A stretch of 15,749 nucleotides of DNA from Euperipatoides rowelli (GCA_003024985.2 PXIH01S0028007.1); one strand, 5' to 3'. Shown: positions 1 to 8,319, counted from the first letter of the stretch. Translations and numbers: made by a program. Notes: generated by a model from the sequence alone, not told the origin.

Positions 1-125
1 TTTAGGATCTCATGCTAATCTAATGGCATTGGCCTAACTTTGTAAGACCACTGTGTATTTTTAGGCCTTACTCTATCTCAAGCTAGCCTACTAATTACTA
101 AATGAAGCTCTTTTATAATCTATCC

Positions 126-770
126 TTACTATCTACAGGTGAGAACAGATTCCCAACATAAAGTACTGTCATGAACAAAGTTAACAGTGCTATGTTATTG
201 AACAGTAACCAAACTCACAGATCCAAAGAAAGGATTAACTAACCCCTCTTACTACCTTCAGACAAAAACTGAACTATAACACATCATTAATCTCGACAAA
301 TACCGAAATATGCTACTGCATCATATCCACAGGTCAAAAGAGCAGTCCTATTCTAAATTTCTATTGACAACATTCAAGAACTGAACATAAAATAGAACCG
401 TCACTCACTAGGTCAACATAAGCCTATCATGAACAGTAAACAAGCCAATGGCTAGAGAAAATAGATCGGGCAATTACCATCTCATTTAATGCACATTTCT
501 TACTATCCACATCTCTGAACATAATATGATATTGCACTGTCACGTACAAAGTCAACAGCATTATATCATTAACTGTTAACAGACTCGCTGATCAAAAGAA
601 ATGGATGAAATTGTGAATATTAAAAACTCTTACTGTAGGGAACCTAAAATTATCCACAATGTCCAAAAATTGAATAAATTAGGAATACTGTACCCTATCT
701 GACTAACATACCTAACACTATTCATTCTATTAGCAAAGACATAAATTAAGGATGGTCAGATATCAAAATA
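126..770 (+). repeat. Diverged tandem array, period about 125 bp
   Basis: Four to five degenerate units start near 126, 247, 372, 498 and perhaps 630. The clearest pair is 152-240 versus 516-612. Both contain an 'aacataa' start, then 'ctgtca.g.acaaagt.aacag', then a 'ttattgaacagtaac'-like stretch and 'gatc.aaagaaa.gat'. Unit 3 (381-460) shares the aacataa, gtcaac and gaacagtaaac anchors, and unit 2 is the weakest match. Spacings vary from 121 to 132 bp, as expected of an old array with indels. No long reading frame persists through the units, so a protein repeat is unlikely. The array leads directly into the tail block at 778-890, whose counterpart at 6487-6606 also follows a tandem array. 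The left edge may lie outside the window. Boundaries and unit number are by eye. Confidence 0.5.
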
Positions 771-777
771 TCTACTA

Positions 778-890
778 ATTCCCTACCCAGATAGAGCAAG
801 TGGGTACACCACCCGTCCCAACGTACCTGGAAAAGACAATCTGACGTGAAATAAAAAACTATCATTAATAACTCATGAACGAATAAAAAT
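778..890 (+). repeat. Tail block, copy 1, of a dispersed repeat family
   Basis: This block pairs with 6487-6606 in the same orientation. Shared anchors in the same order are ccct.ccc.gatag, then ac.tac.tgga.aagac.atctgac, then a run of A-rich sequence around aaaaact and cattatta. The match is roughly two-thirds identical by eye, with small gaps in the middle. Both copies lie immediately 3' of a tandem array with units of about 115-130 bp. That arrangement is known for Helitron-derived non-autonomous elements such as DINE-1/HINE and for the molluscan 'pearl' type. Assignment to Helitrons is inference: I do not see a convincing terminal hairpin followed by CTRR. Confidence 0.5.
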
Positions 891-930
891 ACATTTTTAT
901 CAGCTATTCCTACTTGTAAAAGAAATTGCT

Positions 931-1570
931 CCAACTCTGAATTTAATAAAAATAAAAATTGTACAAATAACTAATCCCAAGCGTTAAAAAAAAATTCTTA
1001 CGGTAATTAAAAAAATTACAACCAGAACAAATCATTATGAATTATTTTTCCAATAAAAAAAATTAAAATAAAAAAATATTATTTCATATTATCAACACTA
1101 TAACTATCCTAAACTCTATTTTGCCAACTTAGATTTTAAATTTAACTTTCACCTTTCCCTAATTTAGTAGGAGCCATAATTATATAAATAATTAATTTTG
1201 ATTTACAATAAACAATCTCTCATTTCAGTGTCGATTTAAAGAAATTGCATAACAACCGGATTCTTATTAGAGTTCTTTAAAAGTTCGTAAAAATTATTTC
1301 TCTGATGTTGACTAAACTTTGCTAAACGGTGTCTGGAATGAGAGCCAATGCTCTAGGTAGATTTGCCATTTCCGGCGAAGTGCTAGTATTGGTGATTATT
1401 AAGGGTTAGACATAGCTTGTGTATTGCTTATTGTGAGGGGAAGTAGATAACAGTTTTAAAGGCAGAATTCTTAAAAGCAGAATTTTATCAGGCAGAACAA
1501 AATTTACATTAATTTTACACCTCCTTATATACTAACTTTTGAACTTCACGGTTTAACAAATTGATTAAAT
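931..1570. other. AT-rich non-coding stretch
   Basis: No gene or named repeat is visible. The first 270 bases are strongly A-rich with short poly(A) runs. From about 1240 the composition is more balanced, and an ETS-like 'atttccgg' occurs near 1368-1375. This could be unique intergenic or intronic DNA or the decayed 3' flank of the repeat at 778-890. Confidence 0.4.
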
Positions 1571-1573
1571 TGT

Positions 1574-1863
1574 CCAATATTATTATATGCAGACTTTTGG
1601 GATTTTGATTGGTTAACCAATTGCCAGGTCATCCAGAATGACTTGATTAACTCCATGGGATATTGCATTGATTGGTGAAACATAAAGAATACAATATTTT
1701 AACTTTAATATTGCAAACCAACAAATCGCTGAAGTTGTCAGACCATGGAGTATGAAAATACTTTTGTAAAATGTAAGAAAATTCAGGCAATCAAAACAAT
1801 AATGTTTATTTATTATGATTTTCCCATCAAACCATAATATGATCTATACAAAATGGCGGCAGT
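1574..1863 (+). promoter_or_regulatory. Possible promoter with CCAAT boxes and a YY1-like site
   Basis: CCAAT/ATTGG motifs occur at 1574-1578, 1608-1621 and 1671-1675. The middle one is a 14-bp perfect palindrome, ATTGGTTAACCAAT, carrying a CCAAT box on each strand. At 1850-1860 the sequence AAAATGGCGGC is one base from the YY1 core-promoter consensus AAGATGGCGGC, and the ATG inside it opens a 56-codon frame. NF-Y and YY1 sites are typical of housekeeping promoters. In an AT-rich background CCAAT motifs arise by chance, so the cluster is suggestive only. Confidence 0.3.
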
Positions 1864-2023
1864 TTGTTCTCAATTTTATCATGGGTATTTAGATTTTAAT
1901 AAATCTTCACTCTTATCACAAAGATATTTTCCACTATTGAATGAACATAACACAGGATTCTTAGGCATCAGACTTGTAAAATATTTAAAATATATTCATA
2001 GTTCATATAATATAAACCCTTAG
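1853..2023 (+). CDS. Candidate 5' coding exon, unknown protein (56 codons)
   Basis: The frame starts at an ATG in an insect-style Kozak context (acaaaATGg) and runs 56 codons to TAG at 2021-2023. It begins MAAVCSQFYHG and continues through SSLLSQRYFPLLN and GFLGIRLVKYLKYIH. The first 30 residues contain only one acid and end in an SQRYF stretch, which vaguely resembles a mitochondrial presequence with an R-x-Y/F cleavage context. I do not recognise the protein. If it is a first exon, splicing could occur at GT near 1976 (CTT/GTAAAA) or near 1886 (TGG/GTATTT), and the later codons would be intronic. The CCAAT and YY1-like motifs upstream support a real start. A hAT MITE inserted 18 bp past the stop. 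Against it: it is short, has no homology I can name, and an open frame of this length is not rare. Confidence 0.25.
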   Translation: MAAVCSQFYHGYLDFNKSSLLSQRYFPLLNEHNTGFLGIRLVKYLKYIHSSYNINP

Positions 2024-2033
2024 TATTTATATT

Positions 2034-2041
2034 GTATAGAG
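2034..2041. repeat. Target site duplication, left copy (GTATAGAG)
   Basis: This is the left half of the 8-bp duplication around the 334-bp hAT MITE; the right copy is 2376-2383. It fits the general hAT target patterns nTnnnnAn and nnnTAnnn. Confidence 0.9.
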
Positions 2042-2375
2042 CAGAGCTAGGCAACACGGTGCCCACAGACACCGAAGTGCCAGCGAAGCATTTTTAAAGT
2101 GCCCACTACTTATTTTGTAAAATAATTTAAAATTTACATAACCTGGTGGTGCTGTCTGATACAATGCCAAATGTCACATGAATGTTTATTTTTTTAAATA
2201 TGTAGGTTTGTAGGTAGAATTTTGTATTAATAAATTTACTTATAATAAATATGTATTGGATGTACTGTACCTTAAGCTCACAACTCCCCCATCAAACAAA
2301 ATTAAGGTAAGGTGCCCTTTGTCATAAGCCAGCCATTCAGGGTGCCCTTCTTAGTGAAAAGGTTGCCGACCCCTG
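2042..2375. mobile_element. hAT-type MITE, 334 bp, with exact 8-bp TSD
   Basis: The left end reads CAGAGCTAGGCAAC and the right end, reverse-complemented, reads CAGGGGTCGGCAAC. They share 11 of 14 bases, and both then carry a ggtgccc/gggcaccc motif. The flanks are an exact 8-bp duplication, GTATAGAG, at 2034-2041 and 2376-2383. CAGNG termini and an 8-bp TSD define the hAT superfamily. At 334 bp there is no room for a transposase and no coding remnant is visible, so it is a non-autonomous copy mobilised in trans. The interior is AT-rich. The intact TSD indicates a fairly recent insertion compared with the repeats around it. Confidence 0.9.
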
Positions 2376-2383
2376 GTATAGAG
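2376..2383. repeat. Target site duplication, right copy (GTATAGAG)
   Basis: This is an exact repeat of 2034-2041 directly after the CAGGGG-type right terminus of the hAT MITE. Confidence 0.9.
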
Positions 2384-2473
2384 TAAATCAAACAGTAGTC
2401 TATTAATTCACAAAGTGTAAACTTGGCTCCTGTAACTATTACTGGGCTACTAAGACTCATAATATCCTTTTAA

Positions 2474-2991
2474 CCCTCTAACAGGGCATCCCGCTCTTTC
2501 CACGTGCAGCATTTACCAGCATAATTTTGTGTATCCAGTTAATTCCACGTTTCAATAGCTTTCACTTTACTAAAACGCTATTTCTCTATTATTGCGTATT
2601 ATTTAATTTATTAGTCATGTAAATTAATGTTTTCTGCACTAGATGGCACATGTATACATAATAATACAGTTTAATTTTATTTAATTTTTTAATAATGAAA
2701 ATATGATCATCATGAATAGAACACCAGCATCATCTACCAGGTTAAAATCATACTTACTTGCAACATGCACAGTAAAGATTGTTCTATATATCCCAGTAAT
2801 GTAAATTTATTTGTTTTAAATAATAATAAAAATATTAATCTAAAATCTTATTTTATATATAATGTAAATTTATTTATTTTAAACAATAATAATAATAATT
2901 AGATAGGCTATATTTTAGATAAATTCACACAAAAATAAAACTACATAATTATGACCAGATTTTGAACAAAAAAAAATACATGGTCAGAAGG
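2474..2991. mobile_element. piggyBac-like MITE flanked by TTAA, 518 bp
   Basis: The element is bounded by TTAA at 2470-2473 and 2992-2995, the target duplication diagnostic of piggyBac. The left end reads CCCTCTAAC and the reverse-complemented right end reads CCTTCTGAC, so seven of the first nine bases match (CCYTCTRAC). Similarity fades after that. No transposase frame is present. The interior holds two direct copies of an aatgtaaatttatttRtttt motif at 2798-2827 and 2861-2893, a 63-bp period. The short, imperfect inverted repeats mean this could be chance pairing in AT-rich DNA, but TTAA plus the CCYTCTRAC start is typical of insect piggyBac MITEs. Confidence 0.55.
2798..2895 (+). repeat. 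Two-copy tandem repeat, period 63 bp
   Basis: The motif aatgtaaatttatttRttttaaa followed by aataataa occurs at 2798 and again at 2861, inside the piggyBac-like MITE. It is probably a local duplication within the element. Confidence 0.6.
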
Positions 2992-3237
2992 TTAATTATC
3001 AAGTTGGCAAATTTCTAAATAAACAGTTGGCAAACACAGTTACTCAAATAGCTTATTTACTTTAACTAACTATATCCTAAGCTAGGGTAAACAAATAACC
3101 CTCACCCTTTTCATAATTAATAAACATTATATTTTTTTAAATATCTTAATTACAACATACTAATAGAACTGCAATTATACTAAAGTTATATACATTAACC
3201 ATTTCCCTATCTATACCCTTTAGTTATTATAAGAGTA

Positions 3238-3632
3238 CAGTGCTTCTTTCAGGCATACCTCTGGGGGGGGGGAGGCTTAGCCGCCTGGAGCAAACCAACC
3301 GCCCCCCCCCCCCCATGGAAAATTAGGAAAAAATAAAAATCTTATAAAGTGAAACAGAAAGTCAACAAAACGTGTCAATGGCCACAAAGTCAACATAATG
3401 GCCACTCTACTAACCAAAAAAAAAAAAAGGTTATCACATCAGAGAGAAAGGCAACAAAACGTCATCAACAAAAAAAAGCTTAGCAAATCAGACAGAAAGG
3501 CAACAAAATGTCCAGTCAAATAAAAAAAAAGTTTATAAAAAAATCTGTAAATACATATTCATTGTTACCCCTTCCCCCGAACTTGTGAAATCCCCCCCCC
3601 CCCATGGAGAAAATTGTCTGAAAGAAACACTG
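3238..3632. mobile_element. TA-flanked MITE with G/C-tract ends, 395 bp
   Basis: The left end is CAGTGCTTCTTTCAGGCA and the reverse-complemented right end is CAGTGTTTCTTTCAGACA, matching at 16 of 18 bases. Each terminus is followed by a long G or C tract. Dinucleotide TA flanks both ends (3236-3237 and 3633-3634), and no 8-bp duplication is seen. This favours a Tc1/mariner-like TA target over hAT. There is no transposase frame. The interior carries three diverged copies of a 'cagaaagKcaacaaaaYgt' motif at about 3355, 3450 and 3493. The segment 3302-3320 repeats the sequence of the right subterminal region (3592-3614: C tract, catgg, aaaatt). Superfamily assignment is uncertain because a 2-bp TSD is weak evidence. 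Confidence 0.75.
3263..3314. repeat. G10 tract facing a C13 tract
   Basis: Ten G at 3263-3272 and thirteen C at 3302-3314 are separated by about 29 bases. They could pair as a GC hairpin or form other non-B structures. A third tract, C12 at 3592-3603, lies at the far end of the same MITE. Tract lengths in a draft assembly are likely to be approximate. Confidence 0.8.
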
Positions 3633-3883
3633 TAGATTATGATTACATTCTATCCTTTACCCATAAATTATAGCATCAATTTTTGGTAACAATGTACATG
3701 CTAGTAATTGAGTGATATACACCCCTTATCAACAATAATCATAGTAGGTCTAATGATGGTTACACATGTGAATAGAGGGGGTGTATGCAGGGGCTAAACA
3801 AATAATGTGATATAGAGATGAAATATATATTTCATCTTTGTAGGAGATTAAGTAATCTACTACATATCTATACATATCTATAN

Positions 3884-3920
3884 TATATATATACACACAC
3901 ACACACACACACATACATAC
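3884..3920. repeat. TA/AC microsatellite
   Basis: A run of TA dinucleotides (3884-3892) passes into about ten AC units (3893-3912) and then acatacatac. An ambiguous base sits at 3883, consistent with length variation or poor read quality. Confidence 0.9.
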
Positions 3921-4444
3921 TGTATACAATCTGTGTATTATGATCTAATTTTGTATTGTTTTTGCGACACGGGATCAGGAGGAGCATCGATATTAAGATC
4001 TCTCAACTAAATTACAGTTCCTATAATAAGATAGGCACTGTAACTAAACTAAAACTACTAAAAGCAAAAGAAAGGATAAGTTCTTTTTTTTTTCTTTCAT
4101 TGGTAAATCGTGTGACAAATCAACAAGAGTTTAAAATATATCCATTTTGTTTGACAAAATACCTCATTTGAATCTCGGCTGATTTATTGCAGAGGGAATA
4201 TTAGATGCTCAAAAATAAATTTTTAATCAATACTCACACTTTCACAACTAATAATACCGTATATTTAAACAAAAATACATCAATAATTGAAATTATAGTG
4301 GAGATGTATGCTAAATCATTTTCAAAGCAGGATAATTATAAAAATTAATAAAAGGAAAAGAATAAATGATTTGAAAAAAAAAAGTAAATAGATTAAAGGT
4401 TATTATTTAAATATGAATAGAATATTGAAGAGCAAAAAAAAATN

Positions 4445-4990
4445 ATTTTTTAAAAGTCTCCTTTTTTATATAGTTAAATATGTCTTTAATAAATCCCTGT
4501 AGTTTTTTTCCCATTTAAAATCGTTTAATATTAAGAATTTTCAATAATCCCAGAGAGGGTAAAATTACCTAAACAGTCAATAGCATTTTCTATGTTAATT
4601 ATTTGAGGGGGGTCGATAGGGGTGCTAAATACAAGTGTATGTAAAAAGTAGGGCCTATAGATCGGCGGTTTTAAAAAATCTCCTGATTAATATAATTAAA
4701 ACCACTTATTTCGCTTTATAGAGAAAGGATGTGAGCTTTCAACAAAAAAAAAATCAAGTTTCTAACTCAAGTAGAAGAAGTTCTATGAGCGATTTTCTAT
4801 TTACGTTCATACAGGGATTGTAATCTCTGAAGTGCGGCCAGAGAGGTAGCTAATGGCAAGCTTGTTTACCAATCAATCTCGATTGACCTATGTCTATAGT
4901 AATCCAAAGCTGATTGGGTGTCTAATAATTATTTTAATATGTTATACGACCTTTGAACTGTCGATTTACTATAGTAACAAGGAGATATCA
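4445..4990 (+). repeat. Left arm of the foldback element
   Basis: This arm is complementary to about 5245-5790. Its outer start is blurred by a poly(A) run and an N at 4444. Near the inner edge it contains a small private hairpin, ACCTTTGAACTG (4949-4960) facing CAGTCAAAGGT (4989-4999), which the right arm does not keep. Confidence 0.85.
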
Positions 4991-5244
4991 GTCAAAGGTT
5001 GACCCNNNNTTTNNNCCCTGCAAAACCATCATACTAACTTGGCCTATTAAATATACGATTACAAAAAATATACTAATATTTTTAACAATTTAAATGCATG
5101 GAAATGTTCATTAAGAGGTATATTTTTGACTGATAAAAATCATTACACCTAGGTAAGTGTAAAAATATGACTTATTTGGTGTATAGAATGGAATTTGAAA
5201 GGTTCATTTTTATGCCCTTGGGCGAGTAAGTGACAAAGTGTACA
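4991..5244. other. Loop of the foldback, with assembly gap
   Basis: About 255 bp lie between the arms. N runs occupy 5006-5009 and 5013-5015. I see no coding frame or named motif. The gap sits close to the hairpin turn, where sequencing and assembly often fail. Confidence 0.7.
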
Positions 5245-5790
5245 TTTCTTCTCAACAGTTTACGTAAATCAACAGATAAAAGTTCATACGACATATGAAA
5301 ATAATCCTTAGACAACCAATCAGCTGTGGATTACTATAGACATAGGTCGATCGAGACAGATTGGCAAGCAAGCTTGCCATTAGCTACCTCTCTGGCCACA
5401 TTTCAGAGACTATAATCCCGGTAAGAACGTAAATAGAAAATCCCTCATATAATTTCTTTTAGTTAAGTTAGAAACTTGATTTTTTTGTTCAAATCTCACA
5501 TCCTTTCTATATAAAGCCAAATAAGTGGTTTTAATTATATTAATCAGGAGATTTTTAAAACCACCGATCTTTAGTTCCTACTTTTTACATACACTTGTGT
5601 TCAGTGCCCCTATCGACCCCCTTGAAATAATTAACATAGAAAATGCTATTGACAGTTTAGGTAATTTTACCCTCTCTTGGATTTTTTAAAATTCTTAATA
5701 TTAACGATTTCAAATGGGAAAAATACTACAGGGATTTATTAAAGACATATTAAACTATAAAAAAAAGGAGACTGACTTTAAAAAAAAATT
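5245..5790 (-). repeat. Right arm of the foldback element
   Basis: Reverse-complemented, it follows the left arm in order: gtctcc, tatgtctttaataaatccctgtag, gggtaaaattacctaaac, cctgattaatataattaaaacc, and ctctggcc near the inner third. Differences are scattered substitutions and small indels, such as a longer A run in the left arm near 4743-4752. Confidence 0.85.
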
Positions 5791-5832
5791 ATATTTAGTG
5801 ATATGATGAGAGAAAAAAATATATACAATCGC

Positions 5833-5946
5833 AAGTTAGCGTGGAAGTTAGTGTATGTCATCCTACCGGTGGCTGTCTGTCCCTTAGAGATTCCTGAACC
5901 GTTTGAATCTCCATTCTACCAAGAACAAACACCAAATTTAGATTAA
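5833..5946. other. Higher-GC segment before the second tandem array
   Basis: Two direct copies of aagttagYgt lie 12 bp apart (5833 and 5845). They are followed by a more balanced stretch including ctaccggtggctgtctgtccc. It may be the 5' part of the repeat element that continues at 5947-6606, but copy 1 of that family is cut by the window edge, so this cannot be compared. Confidence 0.3.
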
Positions 5947-6290
5947 CCTTTTAGACCCTATATAATACTATCTCTATCATTATCTATACCCGTGAACATT
6001 CTCTGGATGGGTTAGCACCCAGTAGTGCCCTTTAGTGGAAACCAACTACAGATTGAGACAGCATCCTAACTAAATTCATATCTCATCGCCCAAAGTTGTG
6101 TTTGCGAGTGGTTAGTACCGGATGGTTTAGCACCCATGCAGTAGCCTCTGCTTATTTGTACAGCATGGCAACACAGATATGAATTAAAAATGACCTTTCA
6201 TATAATACAGCCCTATTATCTTTACCTAAACCCGAGATGTATAAGCATGGACGTTATTAGCACCCACTGCATATATATCTGGATACTGAC
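5947..6290 (+). repeat. Second diverged tandem array, period about 115-130 bp
   Basis: The motif 'ttagcaccca' recurs at about 6012, 6128 and 6258. Units one and three also share the upstream series tataatac, then ctat.att.atct.tacc, then acccg.ga. The spacings (about 116 and 130 bp) match the period of the array at 126-770. Stretches such as gttagcaccca...aaccaac.acagat align loosely with gttaacagtg...aaccaaactcacagat at 180-222. A shared origin of the two arrays is plausible but needs computed alignment. Confidence 0.5.
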
Positions 6291-6486
6291 CAGGGATCAG
6301 AGAATTAATATTATATAAAGACAGGGAATGCATTATGAATATAATAAAATCTCTTATAAAATTGGCTAAGATATCCATAATGTATGGAATATTTAAACTA
6401 AAATCTAACAAGCTACCCTAGCATTAAAACTCCAGCAAGGATGATTGACAGGCGGGTAAGGACAGTAAAAATAATATTTATTTTTA

Positions 6487-6606
6487 ATTTCCCTGCCCTG
6501 ATAGACAAGGACAGGTATGCCAACCAACACACTTACATGGATAAGACTATCTGACTAAAGCGAAAAGTGAAGAAAAACTATGCTAAACAAAGCATTATTA
6601 AAAATA
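6487..6606 (+). repeat. Tail block, copy 2, of the dispersed repeat family
   Basis: This is the counterpart of 778-890 in the same orientation. It contains tttccctgccctgatag, acttacatggataagac and tatctgact, each with a close equivalent in copy 1. Like copy 1, it lies directly 3' of a tandem array. Confidence 0.5.
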
Positions 6607-6880
6607 GCCAAAATAATATTGAAATATAGTTGTTTTATTCATATTACTATGGATCATTTAATTATATCCAACTATTGAGGTGAATCGCTAAAACAGTAGT
6701 GTAGTTTAGCAAGGCATTTCGGAATGTAAAATACACTTACAAAATAATAATATTTCTTTAGAAATTTGAATAAACCCTACCTAAAAATAAATATTGCCCT
6801 AACTTAGAAGAAGCAAGAAAACCCTGTAAAAACCTTATTTCACGCGCACACTAAACTGACTATTTCGCTAAAAATTACTT
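6607..6880. other. AT-rich non-coding stretch
   Basis: I see no gene, inverted repeat or named element. On the minus strand a donor-like GTAAGT lies near 6735-6740, but nothing supports an exon next to it. Confidence 0.4.
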
Positions 6881-6889
6881 TTGCCAAAC

Positions 6890-6919
6890 CCGGAAGCTAG
6901 CTTTAGTTGCTATGGTAAC
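6890..6919. promoter_or_regulatory. ETS-like site beside a consensus RFX X-box
   Basis: CCGGAAG at 6890-6896 is an ETS/GABP core. Nine bases on, GTTGCTATGGTAAC at 6906-6919 matches the X-box consensus GTHNYYATRRNAAC at every position. RFX factors bind X-boxes in promoters of ciliary and centrosomal genes in animals, usually within about 250 bp of the start. The next 400 bp are less repetitive and slightly richer in GC. No coding exon could be placed on either side, so the target gene is unknown and may lie beyond the window or beyond a long intron. Confidence 0.35.
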
Positions 6920-7420
6920 ACTAGTGAGAGCTCTATAACAAATATCTATGTCTTCAGCTACCTATCGGTGACTGACTGGAACAAGAGAAGTACGGCTAAC
7001 AAACAGCTGAGTTTATCAGACTTTTAGTCGGTGATTTAAGCTTGCATAATGAACAAACTATCTTTGTAGAGAATTATTTGACTACCGGTAATTAGAAAAA
7101 GTAGAATATGGCTAACAGGTTTTATTTTCAGTGAGAAACTTCTGCTAAGATCAGCGATAAAAATACGGGGATGATTTCTATTTATCGGCAAGGTTTTCGA
7201 AGCTAGATGGAATAATTCCCAAGTTGGGGTTATGGTTCCCAACTGGGCAGCTTCTCACAAGAGAGGAATAGAGTTGCTGTTCCGATTGCTGGATAGCATC
7301 GCAAAGTTGGCCTATAGGATAGTCTATTTATAGCTTTCTTACGAGTTGCGTTCCCGACTTCATATGCTCTTTATATGTTTGTACAGATTGGCTGAAGTTT
7401 ATGTAAATATTGACTTAGCG
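6920..7420. other. Low-repeat segment, possible promoter or 5' UTR
   Basis: The composition is less A/T-extreme and no transposon hallmark is visible. A TATA-like CTATAAATA lies on the minus strand at about 7325-7333. A good acceptor-like tract (ggttttattttcag) ends at 7131, but all three frames after it close within about 14 codons. A 68-codon minus-strand frame (7036-7242) has no ATG at its start and no recognisable features. Confidence 0.3.
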
Positions 7421-7823
7421 TTCGTTTCATAATATATTTTATTGGTTTATTAAATATGACATAATATCGTATGAAGATGACGACTCTTGGATAGTTTATT
7501 CATGAAATAATTCATGAGTGAATCATTAACTTCCGATAACGTTGGTAGACAAAGACTGTTTCTTGGATGCAAAAATGCGTAGATGTAGGCTGCCAGGCTA
7601 CACTTTAAAAATAAAATTATTTATAATTAGCAACTACATTATTTAATAAAGGGTTGGAAATTTAAATTATATTCTTTGGCAAAAGTCTGACCATTCCCAA
7701 ATTAACCCTATTCTAACTAAAGCCCAGTCACACTTTCCATTTTTACAATCTCTTAAATATAAAATTGAAAAAAAAAAATAGTTTGAGGTGATCCAAAAGC
7801 AAATTCTAAAAATGAATAATTAA

Positions 7824-7860
7824 CTATACATTAGAAACGAAGTCTGCTATACATTAGAAA
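7824..7860 (+). repeat. 14-bp perfect direct repeat
   Basis: CTATACATTAGAAA occurs at 7824-7837 and 7847-7860, nine bases apart. It is a small local duplication. The surrounding 7421-8100 is otherwise AT-rich sequence without a supported feature. Confidence 0.8.
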
Positions 7861-8138
7861 TAAACCATGTGTATTATTAATTACTACACAGTATATTATA
7901 AAATGATTATTTGTTCAATTCTCCTTTTAAACTCCTATTCTTTGCTATGATAATATTTATTATTGAATTACCATTATTTACTGTATATATAAAACAATAT
8001 TATTATTTACATAATGATTTAGATTTCTTCTTTTCTACTCGAATAGGTAAAGGATGTTTTATACTGGTAGAGTGGACAGGGGAAGGTGGCTATGTAAAAA
8101 AATAGGTAAGATCAGAGGTCGCGCTATAATTTTTTAAG

Positions 8139-8155
8139 GGGGTTTAAAAAACCCC
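8139..8155. repeat. Short perfect hairpin
   Basis: GGGGTTT at 8139-8145 faces AAACCCC at 8149-8155 across three A. It is followed by two long T runs (about 8173-8182 and 8211-8221). The combination could be a decayed mobile-element end; nothing else supports that. Confidence 0.5.
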
Positions 8156-8319
8156 TAGCCTAAAATCATAGGTTTTTTTTTTGAAGTTAAGTAGCATCAT
8201 TTTTGATCAGCTTTTTTTTTTTGGCTGTCAAGTTTGTCATAACTATGCAGTATATCTTATGTAGTTTGGTCATCCAAGGCCTCCGCCCCCCCCCCCCAAC
8301 CTGCACCTTTATGTATTAA

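Larger units (their letters stand above)
4445..5790. mobile_element. Giant foldback: imperfect inverted repeat, arms about 545 bp
   Basis: The left arm (about 4445-4990) is the reverse complement of the right arm (about 5245-5790) through its whole length at roughly 85% identity by eye. Matched landmarks include gtctcc 4457-4462 with ggagac 5767-5772, and cctatg 4887-4892 with cataGG 5341-5346. Others are the shared gtcgatagggg, aaaccacttattt, aaaggatgtgag and agagaggtagctaatggcaagctt stretches. The coordinate sum stays near 10230 along the arms. The loop is about 255 bp, with no transposase and an assembly gap. The structure fits a foldback or long-TIR MITE (for example Mutator-like). I could not identify a target duplication, and the outer ends fade into A/T runs. 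Arm divergence implies an old insertion. Confidence 0.85.

Noticed and set aside
126-612. Protein-coding repeat in the first tandem array
   Set aside because: Both strands contain stops in every frame across the units; only short open pieces exist.
126-770. CRISPR array
   Set aside because: The repeats are long, diverged and contiguous without spacers, in eukaryotic-type DNA.
3956-4171. 71-codon plus-strand frame
   Set aside because: It starts at TTG, is K/S/F-rich as expected from A/T runs, contains a T-tract-encoded FFF, and has no recognisable motif.
4420-5830. Target duplication for the foldback (atatgaata versus atatgatga, or gaagagcaaaa versus gatgagagaaa)
   Set aside because: Neither pair is exact and both sit in low-complexity A-rich DNA.
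7036-7242. 68-codon minus-strand frame
   Set aside because: It begins at TTG rather than ATG, and has no domain, no credible splice signals and no similarity I recognise; expected by chance.
7117-7270. Exon after the strong acceptor-like tract ending at 7131
   Set aside because: All three frames reach a stop within about 14 codons and no donor precedes it.
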